Positions 54,863-64,000 of a stretch of 64,000 nucleotides of DNA are shown piece by piece. The notes under the pieces were generated by a model. That model did no database searches. It was not told the DNA's origin and was given only the letters and a program-made list of their open reading frames with translations. A program made the position numbers and the translations under genes. The DNA is from Gerris lacustris (taxonomy: Eukaryota; Arthropoda; Insecta; Hemiptera; Gerridae): contig OX578286.1 of NCBI GenBank assembly GCA_951217055.1, positions 7,852,033-7,916,032 on the forward strand, in the 5' to 3' direction. How positions within the stretch are numbered: the stretch's first letter is position 1; the number at the start of each line of letters is the position of its first letter.

Positions 54863-55618
54863 CAGAGGTTCCCAAAGTTTTTTATACCATGTGCACCACA
54901 GTCAAGAATAAATCTCCCCCCCCCCCTTGCACAATTTTATGAGATAATGAAAAAAATAAAATAAACCATTATTACATTGAATAACAACCATTCATTTATT
55001 TGTATTACTATTTTTGATTTTTGATTTTAATCTTATTACAGACGATCTAATGGGATCTTATGAGATGGAAGAGCTTGTATTGTTTTTACAGGATTCCCTT
55101 AACTTGGATGAGTATTAGAAAGTTCACAACGAAAATCAAGCACAGCAACATCAAGTTTGCCACGGTACTTTGTTTTTATTGCAACAAGTGCTGAAAGACC
55201 TTTTTTGCATAAATAAGTGCCTGAAAAAGGTAAATACAATCAAAGTGCTTACTGTGATATACTGGGCTACACTTTATAATACTTAACCCAAAACGATGAT
55301 TTGTCCATTTTATCAAAATCGACAGCAGGACCTTTTTTTTATTTCTTAAAGTTTGTTCTTGAAGTGTTTCGGGCAGAGAATCTATGTTGACACTGAAAGG
55401 ATCCATTGTTAATTTGTAAATGTTGTCATCACATGTGTTAGGAAAATATCTGTTGAATTCGTCAGTGAGGTTCTCCAACTGGTTTGATATTTGGATTTTT
55501 ATATAATCGCATTAGACGATCGGACGGTATAGCTATCTCGATCTTGAGGTCCCACGCTCCCCTTGACTTGTCTTCACGCCTCCCTTGGGGGGCGCGCCCC
55601 CCACTTTGGGAACCAATG
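54863..55618 (-). mobile_element. hAT element (ZBED5-like), deleted
   Basis: 756 bp. Ends CAGAGGTTCCCAAAGT and ACTTTGGGAACCAATG, and a perfect 8-bp duplication TTCTAAAT (54855-54862 and 55619-55626). It contains C-terminal transposase coding on the minus strand. Confidence 0.95.
55060..55478 (-). pseudogene. hAT (ZBED5/SCAND3-like) transposase fragment
   Basis: The minus-strand frame at 55478-55176 covers the region DEFNRYFPNTCDDNIYKLTM and later DPFSVNIDSLPE. After a frameshift near 55230, another frame reads LCKKGLSALVAIKTKYRGKL and DVAVLDFRCELSN. Both match the C-terminal half of ZBED5-type hAT transposases in the right order. The catalytic domain and BED finger are gone. Confidence 0.8.
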
Positions 55619-55681
55619 TTCTAAATAAATAAAACTAACACAAGCAAAATTATCTTATTCAAATATTTATTGAATAACTTT

Positions 55682-56230
55682 TAGTCCAGGAGATAGTGTG
55701 CGACAAATTGCCCGACTAACATTTGGTGCCTTTTAAGAATATGTGGTCAGCTAAGTTTATCTGCGGGACATAGATTGACAATAGGCATTTGAAAAAAAAC
55801 AAACCGGTGGAGAACGGCCATTTTCCACCAATTATGGTGCACAATGTGATTATGGTGATCCTGAGTACAAAATAAGTTATTAGACTGAAAATCAAGTTAA
55901 TGTTAGTTTGTCACTTGATAGGTGACCACTTTGATTTGGAGCAATATTTAAATAACTAACCTCTCAAGCGACAAACTAAGATCAATTTGATTTTTGGTCT
56001 ACTAACTAATTCTGTACTCAGGATCATGAAAATCACATTATCCACCATAATTGGTGAGACATGGCCGCTCTCCACCGGTTTGTTTTTTTCAAATGCCTAT
56101 TGACAAGCAATGTCCCGCAGACAAACTTAGCCGACCACATATTCTTAAAAGGCACTAAAAGATTAACTTATAGACAAAATTCTAGATTGATGTTATTCAG
56201 ACACTTTTTTGTACGCTATCTCCTATACTA
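55682..56230. mobile_element. Foldback family A, copy 6
   Basis: 549-bp palindrome. Ends TAGTCCAGGAGATAG and CTATCTCCTATACTA. The flanks are TTT and TTA, so this copy does not show a perfect 3-bp duplication. Confidence 0.85.
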
Positions 56231-56576
56231 TTATAAACTTTTTTTTAAAATTATTATTTTGTTTACTTTATTTTATTTCTTATTTTTATAATATTATAGT
56301 TAAAAACAAATTAAGTATACCTGTATTTGTATGTAGGGAACTGTATATGTAACTACATTGTGCATTACAGATTAAGTTTATTTTGTGAAGAGTATAAATA
56401 AATAAAGAAAATTAAAAAAAAATAAAAAAATTAAATAAATAAAAATTAAATAAATACAAAAAATTAAATAAATGAAAAAATGAAACACTTAAGCCAAATT
56501 TGACTTACTTTACTCAATCATATTAAAATTTCTTATTAAATTTGGCATGCCGTAAATTTGGTATATTATCAGATAC

Positions 56577-56775
56577 CTGGTTCGTATGCTTGTATGAGGC
56601 TCTGCATGCTATTACAAGTATGTTGCCCAATATAGCAACCGATGCTAGAACCCAAACACAAACTCTGAGAACAAGATTAGACATGAGATCTTCACAAGAT
56701 GAAAATTCATCGGCTGGTGGTAGACATACTTTTACTTCTCGAGCCAAACAGCAGAGACGGAATTCATCAGTTAAT
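56577..56775 (-). CDS. Lgr3-like: Type-C LGR receptor, hinge and TM1 exon
   Basis: 199 nt from acceptor CCTTTTCTTTCAG to donor CCAG|GTATCT. It starts by completing a split codon and ends in phase 0. It encodes the extracellular hinge (LTDEFRLCCLAREVKVCLPP, ADEFSSCEDLMSN) and TM1 (LVLRVCVWVLASVAILGNIL). The TDEF..CC ... C.PP.DEFSSCEDLM pattern is the Cys-rich hinge joining the leucine-rich-repeat ectodomain to the membrane part in this receptor family. GN in TM1 is the class A signature. The leucine-rich repeats and any LDLa module must be encoded farther right. I found none before 64000. Three further acceptor-like copies lie just upstream. Confidence 0.93.
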
Positions 56776-56909
56776 CTGAAAGAAAAGGGAAAAATTCATC
56801 AGTGAATCTGTAAAACAGAAAAAATTCATCAGTGAATCTGGAAAACAGGAAAAATTCATCAGTCAAATTTATTGGTTAATCTGAGAAACAGGAAAAATTC
56901 ATCAGTTAA
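56776..56909 (-). repeat. Tandemly repeated 3' splice acceptor
   Basis: The intron side of the hinge exon repeats a unit made of the exon's first 16 nt (ATTAACTGATGAATT) plus a pyrimidine tract and CAG. Acceptors lie at 56775 (used), 56807, 56837 and 56880, spaced 32, 30 and 43 bp. A fifth copy of the exon-like word, without CAG, ends at TTAACTGATGAATTTTTCC near 56905. Confidence 0.9.
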
Positions 56910-57625
56910 CCCTTAACTGGTATCGTCGGGTCAAAATGGACCCAGCGTATCTCTATATTACCACTAATTGGTGGCTATAGCACTTAGATGGTAGAGGCTT
57001 TGTGACTTCTCACACAATGAGCACCTGAATCGACGCCTCAATTGTTAGTTCAATTCTAGCATTAGAAGTGTATGTTTAGCGACGTCCAGGTCAACTTTGA
57101 CCTGATAAGTAGTAGTAGTAGTAGTAGTTACCTAGTACTTCCTACTAGACGGGTAGGACGAACCACTTGTTCGAACCTCGCAACTCGCAATCAGGCCTAC
57201 AGTGGACCCATTTTACTTCCCCGTGGTGGAGAGTTCCAGCTACTTCACACATCATACATTTGTACTTTGTACCGCCGAAGCGAGTATGATGTGGTCATGA
57301 GTAAGCTATATGAGCGTGCTTCAAAGTGTGGGGGAAGAGGACCCCTCAGGAGGTCCCCTCGCCCTACTCCGACCTTGAACCATAGATACAGATCACATCT
57401 CATGACACGGATCGAACCCACTAGACATCGTAGGGGAAGAGAACCCCTCAGGGGGTGTCCCTCGCCCTGCTCCGTCCGCGATTCATAGATGTATTCAGTG
57501 TATCACGGCCCGGGATCGAACCCACGACCTCGAGTTGCCTCGACTCAGTGATAGCTGAGCGGTGTCTTTACGACCTCGGCCACCCTGGCTCCCCTTGACC
57601 TGATAATCTGGTCAACTTTGACTGA
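56910..57625. mobile_element. Possible TTAA-targeting element end, split by SINE
   Basis: TTAA (56906-56909) is followed by CCCTTAACTGGTATCG and the subterminal near-palindrome GGGTCAAAATGGACCC. CAGGTCAACTTTGACCTG (57087) and TGGTCAACTTTGAC (57614) follow on either side of the SINE. The architecture resembles the piggyBac-like copies at 15356 and 23311. No right end was found. Confidence 0.4.
57109..57594 (-). repeat. tRNA-derived SINE (family 1), copy 3
   Basis: 486 bp, perfect 12-bp duplication TTGACCTGATAA (57097-57108 and 57595-57606). The head GGGGAGCCAGGGTGGCCGAGG (A box), a B box GTGGGTTCGATCCCGG, and one further 102-bp-type module with GGGTTCGATCCG. It ends in (GTA)n on plus. Confidence 0.93.
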
Positions 57626-58160
57626 TAAATTGATTTTTTTTTTTGCATTTTTTAATAAGTGTGTTTATGCATGTACGAGTAAGTGAAAATAAAGGTAATT
57701 TTTCAAAAAATTTAATATTTGTCTTAAAATTTTGGAAATTATATTTTTCCAATATGTCAATGTCAATAAAGAACTTTTTTTTTAAATTAGGGCTACAACT
57801 TTTTGCTAGCTTTATACGGAGTGGAGAATGGGGCTTCTAAATTGATTTCAAAATTCTAATTTAATTTTTTATAAATAAATGTATTTAACTGAAGATGCAG
57901 AAGAAGCTACAGACAATATTTTATGTTCTGTGGAAATTTCTGTAGGAAGAACTGTTCAATCGCTGTCAAAAAATATTTAGATTACTTTTTTTAAACATAT
58001 ATTATTTAAATAGTTTATAAATCATCAAGAAGACATTTTTTTATAAATCATACCATGCCTAAAATCTTTATAACATAATTATCACCACCTCTTTAAAACG
58101 CTAAATAAAATCTTCTAGTATATATGTAGTATAATAATTTCTAAATTATATTGATAGCTG
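57626..58160. other. AT-rich, no gene seen
   Basis: A 65-codon plus frame at 57643-57840 has no recognisable content. Confidence 0.4.
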
Positions 58161-59728
58161 CAAGGGCGGTCCCACGGGGGGGGGGTAATGGGGGTAATTA
58201 CCCCCCCCAGGATTTTTGGAGAAATAAAAAAAAACCTCAAAGAAAACACCAAATGACTTAAAGATAACAGATAACAAAGTTATATTTCTAAATAATATAT
58301 ATTTTGTATTATCTTTTAATAATCTAATACAATACTAAAGAAAAAAAGGGGACATTGCTGAAAGTGTAGATAAGCAGCTACTAGGTGATAGGGAGTGGAG
58401 CATTCGGGTTCTTTGATGAGACTTAAAGACCGACTCGAGATGAAAGCACCGAATCCGATAGTTAAGGAGTTATACCATTATAAGTAGTGGTATATATGTA
58501 TATGTGACTTGTTTGTATTAACCCCCTACCCCCTCTATATCTCTCTTACAATAATTTATTTTTATTTTAGTTCTATCTTTGACTTATCACTGTTCAGACC
58601 TATTTAATTATTTCACCCTTACATTTAAAACGTCTAAATATTTTATTTATTGTAGTTCTTTTTGTTAAAATTATTTCTTTGTTGAAAATTTTTGCTAATT
58701 TGTTGTTGTTTTATTGCTAATTTTTGTTTAATTGCGCGATTTAATTGTGTTCGTAAATTATGGATAAATACTCCGTCCACGCTGCTCGATTATTCCAACT
58801 TCAACAGATATAAACAATTACAGTGACACTAAAGTGAGAAATGTGAATATGAATATGAGTGAGGATTCAACTCTACAAAATGATTCCAATTCTTTCTCCT
58901 CCAAGCAAATAGTACATAGTACAAGGTAATAATATAGATATAGGACATTACATTAATAATGAATTTAAAAATTTAACGGACTTTGATTTAAAAAATATAA
59001 TTGAACTAGCTTGGAAGCCTAATGCTGACTTTACATTTCAATTTTCGATTCACAATAAAAAAGGAAATGACGTTAAGTGCTATTTAGGGCAAAAACATTT
59101 CAACAATTATCAGTGGTTAACATATTCAAGAATTTTAAATGGTATTCTATGTAAATATTGCGTATTTTTTTCTAGTAAATTAGGCGGCGTTAATAAAAGC
59201 ACGCCTTTAAATAAATTGGTTAAAAATCCATTAACAAAATATTCAAAACTGCAAAGATGGGGATTTGGAAGTTCATAATAACCACTTATACCATAAAGAA
59301 GCAGTACAGAAAGCTAATGAATATATCAAAAGGGTGGAAAATCCACAAGTATTAATCTAATTTTTTTTTAATCTTAGAATATTGTGTTTATGATCTTTTT
59401 TTATTATCTGCAAAGGTTATTATAATGTTCAATAAATTTTTTTTATTTCATAACTGTTTGTTTCTTATTATATTTGTAAGAGTAGCTATACTAGGAATCA
59501 GTTTTTTTAAAGAGCTAATGTCCCCTTTCTGGTTTTAGAGGGGTTTTTTATGGAGCTTATGCAATACTTCAAGTTTATTCGGGGGGGGGGGGGGGGACTT
59601 GATATTTTGGGTTCTAAATGTATAAGATCGTCTATCGTAGTTTTCTAATTATTTTGAGGAGAAGAGGGGAAATAAGGACAATGATATTGATTACCCCCCC
59701 CCAAAACTTACCCCTAGGACCGCCCCTG
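58161..59728 (+). mobile_element. hAT element with ZMYM/TTF-type transposase remnant
   Basis: 1568 bp. Ends CAAGGGCGGTCC / GGACCGCCCCTG and a perfect 8-bp duplication GATAGCTG (58153-58160 and 59729-59736). GTAATTACCCCCCCCC words lie at both ends, with G16 at 59581. It keeps the N-terminal part of a transposase on the plus strand. Confidence 0.93.
58847..59360 (+). pseudogene. hAT transposase N-terminal (TTF zinc-finger) fragment
   Basis: The plus-strand frame from about 58937 reads GHYINNEFKNLTDFDLKNII and later QKHFNNYQWLTYSRILNGIL and CKYCVFFSS. This is the W..Y....G..C.YC..F pattern of the TTF-type finger in ZMYM1-like hAT transposases. After a one-base shift near 59265 it continues DLEVHNNHLYHKEAVQKANE. 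An upstream ATG frame (58850, MNMSEDSTLQ) ends at AAGG|TAATAA and could join by splicing or an indel. The catalytic region is deleted. Confidence 0.75.
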
Positions 59729-59736
59729 GATAGCTG

Positions 59737-60278
59737 CCAATAGGAATTGTACAAAATTTTATTCTTAAGGGGAATATAGGGAAAAGTAAGAAAAGAAGGG
59801 GAATTGAGCCCAGACCGATCTTCTAAAGTTAGGAAGTTAATAATTGAGAAAGGGCTCCTAGTTGGGATGTAAACAAATAATATAGTAATTAATGATAATT
59901 CCAATTTTAACTCTGGGATGTGAAAAGACATGGGGGATGCAGAAGGGAAATTCCACTCCTTTCCCCCAAAGTTAATATTTAAGAATTTTTCATTAGTAGT
60001 TGGAATTAATTAGTAATTTGGGATATTTGCAAATTATATTATCAAAGGGAAGGGGTTATAGATATAAGAGGAGGGATAGCATCTAGATATTCTCAATTAG
60101 GAAAATAATTTAAATGTTTCCTGATGGTAGGTTTATAAACCCATCAAATTAAAAATAACACTCTGTAGCGAAGCAAGGGTATCCATCTAGTTATAAATAA
60201 AATAGTTTTACATATTCCCATAATAAAATTTGATATAAATAGTAATCATATAATAAAAGAACCATTTTTAAGCATATA
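59737..60278. other. Intergenic, no gene seen
   Basis: Purine-rich AT sequence with no motif recognised. Confidence 0.4.
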
Positions 60279-60856
60279 CAGGGTGGAGCGCGGCAGACGT
60301 ATGAATTTGAATAGGGGATTGCCTCCTTCCTATTGGTCCTAGACGGTTGAGAGTAGGGTAGTTTGAAAGAGGGGGATGGGAAGTTTATGTTCCACGTTTC
60401 AGCAGGACGGGGCCACAGCCCACACAGCAAGGGTTTGCGTAAACGTTTTGCAAGACAGATTTCCCGGGGGTCTCATCTCCTTAAGAGGCGATTTAAACTG
60501 GCCAACAAGATCGCCTGGTTTGGCTCCTTGTGATTTTTTTCTGTGGGGATACCTTAAATCCTTGGTGTACAGCGATCGTCCCAGAACCCTGGAAGCCCTC
60601 AAGAACAACATTGCGAGCCAAAATTGCCAAAATTCCTGTGGAAATGTTCGAAAGAGTGCACAAAAACTTCAAAAAAAGGCTTAATCAGTGTTTGGAATGT
60701 GAGGGGAACCACTTATCCAATACTTTGTTTAAATCTAGGTAAATTTAAATTTCCCATGTTATTTAATAAGGAAAAAATTTAAAAAAAAAAATTATTTTGT
60801 AACATTCTGTGTTTTATTACATTTTCAAATTCATACGTCTGCCGTGCTCCACCCTG
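60279..60856 (+). mobile_element. Deleted mariner element (DD41D-type)
   Basis: 578 bp. 32-bp terminal inverted repeats (CAGGGTGGAGCGCGGCAGAC...) differ at one base, and TA lies on both sides. The N-terminal half of the transposase, including the first catalytic Asp, has been deleted. Confidence 0.93.
60400..60742 (+). pseudogene. Mariner transposase, catalytic C-terminal half
   Basis: The plus frame starts at FQQDGATAHTARVCVNVLQD with the second catalytic Asp and continues through WPTRSPGLAPCDFFLWGYLK with the third. By my count 41 residues separate them, so DD41D. It goes on SLVYSDRPRTLEALKNNI, then shifts frame near 60615 and continues AKIAKIPVEMFERVHKNFKK and RLNQCLECEGNHL. It is non-functional: N-terminus missing and one frameshift. 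Confidence 0.88.
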
Positions 60857-61540
60857 TATAATGTTTAATCTTGAAATCTGTCATAATTTATATATTATGT
60901 TACCTAATTTATAATTTGTATTTTAAAGCACTCTATTTGTGGCTTCTTTGCTGTTAGCTTTTTAAAAAATGTTAAAATAAATAAATAAGTATATAAAGCT
61001 TGTTTTTAGAAGCATTTGGTTTATTATTGAAATTAATTATTTTATGTTTGAGGAAAACAATCAAATTGAATAATATTTAAAAAAAAATACTTTTTTTTAT
61101 TATAAACACTTCAATCATTTCAATAGAAAATATTTTTAGATTAAACTTTATGAAAATAAATCTTACTTATTATACTTTATAAATAGAATTGAAACTTATA
61201 TAATTTTTCAGATTTAATATCAATCAGTTGAACAAGTACCTTGTTTAACTTCAATGAATGTTTACAATTGATTTCAAATTTAAGTACACACTTGAAAATA
61301 TAAAAATTGAATAATAAACTGGTAATTCAAAGAATGTTTTACTTATTATTTCTTTTATTATAATTATTTTATTTTTTTCTTATTAATTCAATTTAAATAA
61401 TCTTGAATAATCTTTTTACCATACTTGTATTTATTTATATTTAAATTTTTAATTTTTAAAAAAAAAAAAAAAAAATTTAATTGTAAATGATTTAAATTAT
61501 ATTATTATATTTATTATCATAATTATTTTATTATCATTAT
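60857..61540. other. AT-rich intergenic, no gene seen
   Basis: Very AT-rich with an A17 run near 61460. No receptor ectodomain exon recognised. Confidence 0.4.
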
Positions 61541-61731
61541 CCATTATAATTGGTGGGACATGGCCGCTCTCCACCAGTTTGTTTTTCTCAAATACCAACT
61601 GCCTAGCTATGTCCCACAGACGAACTTAGCCGACCACATATCCTTAAAAAGCACTAAAAAATTAACTTGTACACAAAATTCTAGCTTGATGTTAGACAGA
61701 CACTTTTTTTTACGCTCTATCTCCTGGACTA
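61541..61731. mobile_element. Foldback family A, half copy
   Basis: The right arm only (ATAATTGGTGGGACATGGCC ... CTATCTCCTGGACTA). The left arm is absent, so this copy is truncated. Confidence 0.85.
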
Positions 61732-61795
61732 TAAACACTGTCTTGTTTATATACATATTTTTGTTTTGAGTTTTACTTCCTCCTGCAGTACTTTT

Positions 61796-62487
61796 TAGGG
61801 TCCGTAGGCAAAACCAAGGACCCTTATATTTTCCTGCGTGTGTCTGTCCGTCCATCCGGTCGCCTGCTCTCACGGCTACACCTTTCGTCCGATCACTTTG
61901 AAATTTGGCATGAATGTGTCTTGTGCCTACCCACATATTTTAAAAATATAGCGACTTAAAAAATAAAATTTTTTCAAAAAAAATAGGGTAAAAAAACTTA
62001 ATGCTTAAAATATATATATATTTTTTTTTTCGACACCGTGAGGGGTATCATATGAAAGGGTACATCGAGCTGATTACAAAAATATATAATTCTTTGGTTA
62101 TAACTTTGATAGGGCGAGCGTAGGCAAGTTTGAACTGGGTGTGAAACGTGTCCCCTCTATCTCACTTATGTGAAGTGCAAAAAATTTGAAATAATTCTTG
62201 AACATTCTTCGACCAAAAGTAAAGATACCACTTTTTGGAAATTTCGAAAAAAATATTATTTTATTTTTTATTGACAAAATACGTTTTTTTTATAACTATG
62301 GTCTTTTCGATGTATTTATATGGTTGTAGTCAGGTTCAGTCGCAAACAAATACTTTATCAGAAGTTTTTTTTATGTGTTTTGAGAATATCAGACCCATAG
62401 GATAGTTCAAAGTATAAGCTTTTTAGCATTTTAAAAAACACCATCAATAGGGTACTACTTAAACTATACAGGGTTGGCTACGGACCC
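61796..62487 (+). repeat. P-family repeat (AGGGTCCGTAGGCAAAACC)
   Basis: Begins TAGGGTCCGTAGGCAAAACC and ends GGTTGGCTACGGACCCT, a weak inverted pair. The middle (CACGGTGAGGGGTATCATATG, GATAGGGCGAGCGTAGGCAA) matches 2770-2905 in reverse. Non-coding. Class not determined. Confidence 0.6.
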
Positions 62488-63856
62488 TCGCTGTGTGCTG
62501 ACTAGCACACACTTGACCTGTTTATTGCTTAATATTATCAGTGGGTTAATGTTATCACTTTGTCTGGGTCCTAAAGTAATCATAATTAAGCAGAGTTTAA
62601 GGTACTTTCAAAATGTGGGTGATACTGAAAAGTTAGGTTTTGATTTATGAAAAGAAGGAATGCATGAAGAAAGTTTTAATTATTAAATTATTATGGGACT
62701 TCCAGTAAAAATAAAAAATTTCATCAAAATCGGACAACTAGTTTACAAAATATTGACATTTGAAAGAAAATTAAATTTAGTGATGTTGAACAAGAAATGT
62801 TGACTGATGTCTTCAATGTATTTTGGTTGAGTAAATTATTAATAATTATAAAGTATTATAATTATTAATAATTTACTTTATTATTATTAATAATTTACTT
62901 TATTATATTAATAAAGTTGTTCTTAAGAATGGTCACAAAACAAGTAAGGCGTGCTTCACGTAAGTACGTGAGGCGATAATCGCCGGTTTCTGTATGATTA
63001 AATTAAAATTATTAAGTGTAAAATTTTAATAGTTGCATATTCTTTTTCTACACTTCAAGACCTTTAAATTGATGTATAACATGTCATTGTGACTAAAAAC
63101 GTTTTTTAGTTGCCCACCATATTGGAAATATTAAGTGTGAAAATTCCAAAAAGTGTACATTTGTCACAAATGCCAAAATGAACCTGTGAGCCAAATTTCA
63201 TGTTCCTAGCTATAGTAGTTTATGAAAGGAAACAGGCCAACGGACAGACGCCAATGGACAGACAGATAGACAGAGCCTTTATTCGTACTTCACTTCATAC
63301 AGAAACCTAAAAGGGGAAATAATAATTAATAAATATAGAATAACAAAGTAATGCTTTTTTTAAAATTAATACTCCTAATATAAAGAAGAACGATAAGTTT
63401 TAAACTTTTTAATTGTTTCAAATCATTTTTAAAAATATAAATGTTTATTTTCAATTAATTTTTATTGTTATAATGAAAATAATAAATACAACTTCAAGAT
63501 AAAGTGAAAAAAAAAAATATCATAAACTTTTTTATTAATATAAAAATGAGACAAATGAAATACAATTATTTTCAACTTCAGATTGAAATTATATGAAATT
63601 TTATTTCCATCAATAGCACAAAAATAATTAGCAATTAGGTAAGAGAATAATCGTTTATTTTTTCGTTTTTACTTTTGTGTGAATTGCATTATTTAAACAA
63701 AGTTTTTTACCTTTAATATTAAATAAAGATATTTCTATAAAATTTAAAATATATATTATAGCTATTTAAAAGATTATATTTCAAGATTTTTAGTCTCAGT
63801 TTTTATTTCAAACAATGAGTGAAGCCAAATAAATAAAATTACATAAATTTATATTA
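62488..63856. other. AT-rich sequence with repeat scraps
   Basis: 63180-63310 (GAGCCAAATTTCATGTTCC, GACAGACAGATAGACAGAGC) resembles low-copy insect interspersed repeats. 62830-62900 holds an ATTAATAATTTACTTTATTA direct duplication. No gene. Confidence 0.4.
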
Positions 63857-64000
63857 CAGTAGAGTCTCGGATAATCCAAGTTGGGTGGGATAAGCACTAA
63901 CTCAGATTATTGGAGATTTATAAAATACTCTGTCAATTAGTGTGGCACATAGCTTCCTCACATTCTATTTTGTTTACTTTAACGATTTTATACTATTAAA
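63857..64000. repeat. pogo-like end and reversed S-family start
   Basis: 63857 starts CAGTAGAGTCTCGGATAATCC after TA, like the outer element at 30127. From about 63945, GGCACATAGCTTCCTCACA and TTTAACGATTTTAT is the reverse of the S-repeat end (compare 35720-35780). Both run off the window. Confidence 0.55.

Noticed and set aside
57113..64000. Search for leucine-rich-repeat exons of the receptor
   Set aside because: No frame with the LxxLxxLxLxxN pattern was found on the minus strand. The ectodomain probably lies beyond the window.

Overview
The window looks like AT-rich, repeat-packed arthropod nuclear DNA, most likely from an insect. Three things suggest this: spliced genes with large introns, a nuclear tRNA gene with internal promoter boxes, and insect-type transposons (BEL/Pao, jockey/CR1-like LINE, piggyBac-like, hAT, DD41D-type mariner, pogo-like). 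The order cannot be fixed from the sequence. Hemiptera is only a guess.

Host genes are few. (1) The right half (34946-56775, minus strand) carries six phase-compatible exons. They encode the hinge and all seven transmembrane helices of a type-C leucine-rich-repeat GPCR of the Lgr3/Lgr4/relaxin-receptor group. The ectodomain exons are not visible and should lie to the right. The cytoplasmic tail should lie to the left, and one candidate tail exon is at 27237-27282. (2) At 356-518 (minus) is the first coding exon of a MADF-domain gene, behind a duplicated promoter module with E2F-like sites and CCAAT boxes. (3) A complete tRNA-Trp(CCA) gene lies at 32902-32973 (plus).

Most of the rest is transposable elements, often nested. 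A BEL/Pao LTR retrotransposon (35996-42055) with LTRs I read as identical sits in a receptor intron, and its integrase is broken. A 5'-truncated LINE occupies about 11040-13722. hAT elements with clear 8-bp duplications lie at 1321-2134, 8176-8341, 8699-8856, 18010-19155, 25555-27045, 54863-55618 and 58161-59728. Two piggyBac-like elements (15356-16331 and 23311-24293) lie in opposite orientation. There are also mariner remnants, pogo-like palindromes, a probable Helitron and two tRNA-derived SINE families.

The most distinctive repeats are two families of almost fully palindromic foldback elements of about 580 bp. Their sequences are unrelated, but both end in TAGTCCA and nearly all copies are flanked by 3-bp duplications of varying sequence. 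Other unusual structures are a tandem array of four 3' splice acceptors in front of the receptor hinge exon, a SINE that multiplies a B-box-bearing 102-bp module, a 30-bp minisatellite in a receptor intron, and long poly-G/poly-C runs concentrated inside transposons.
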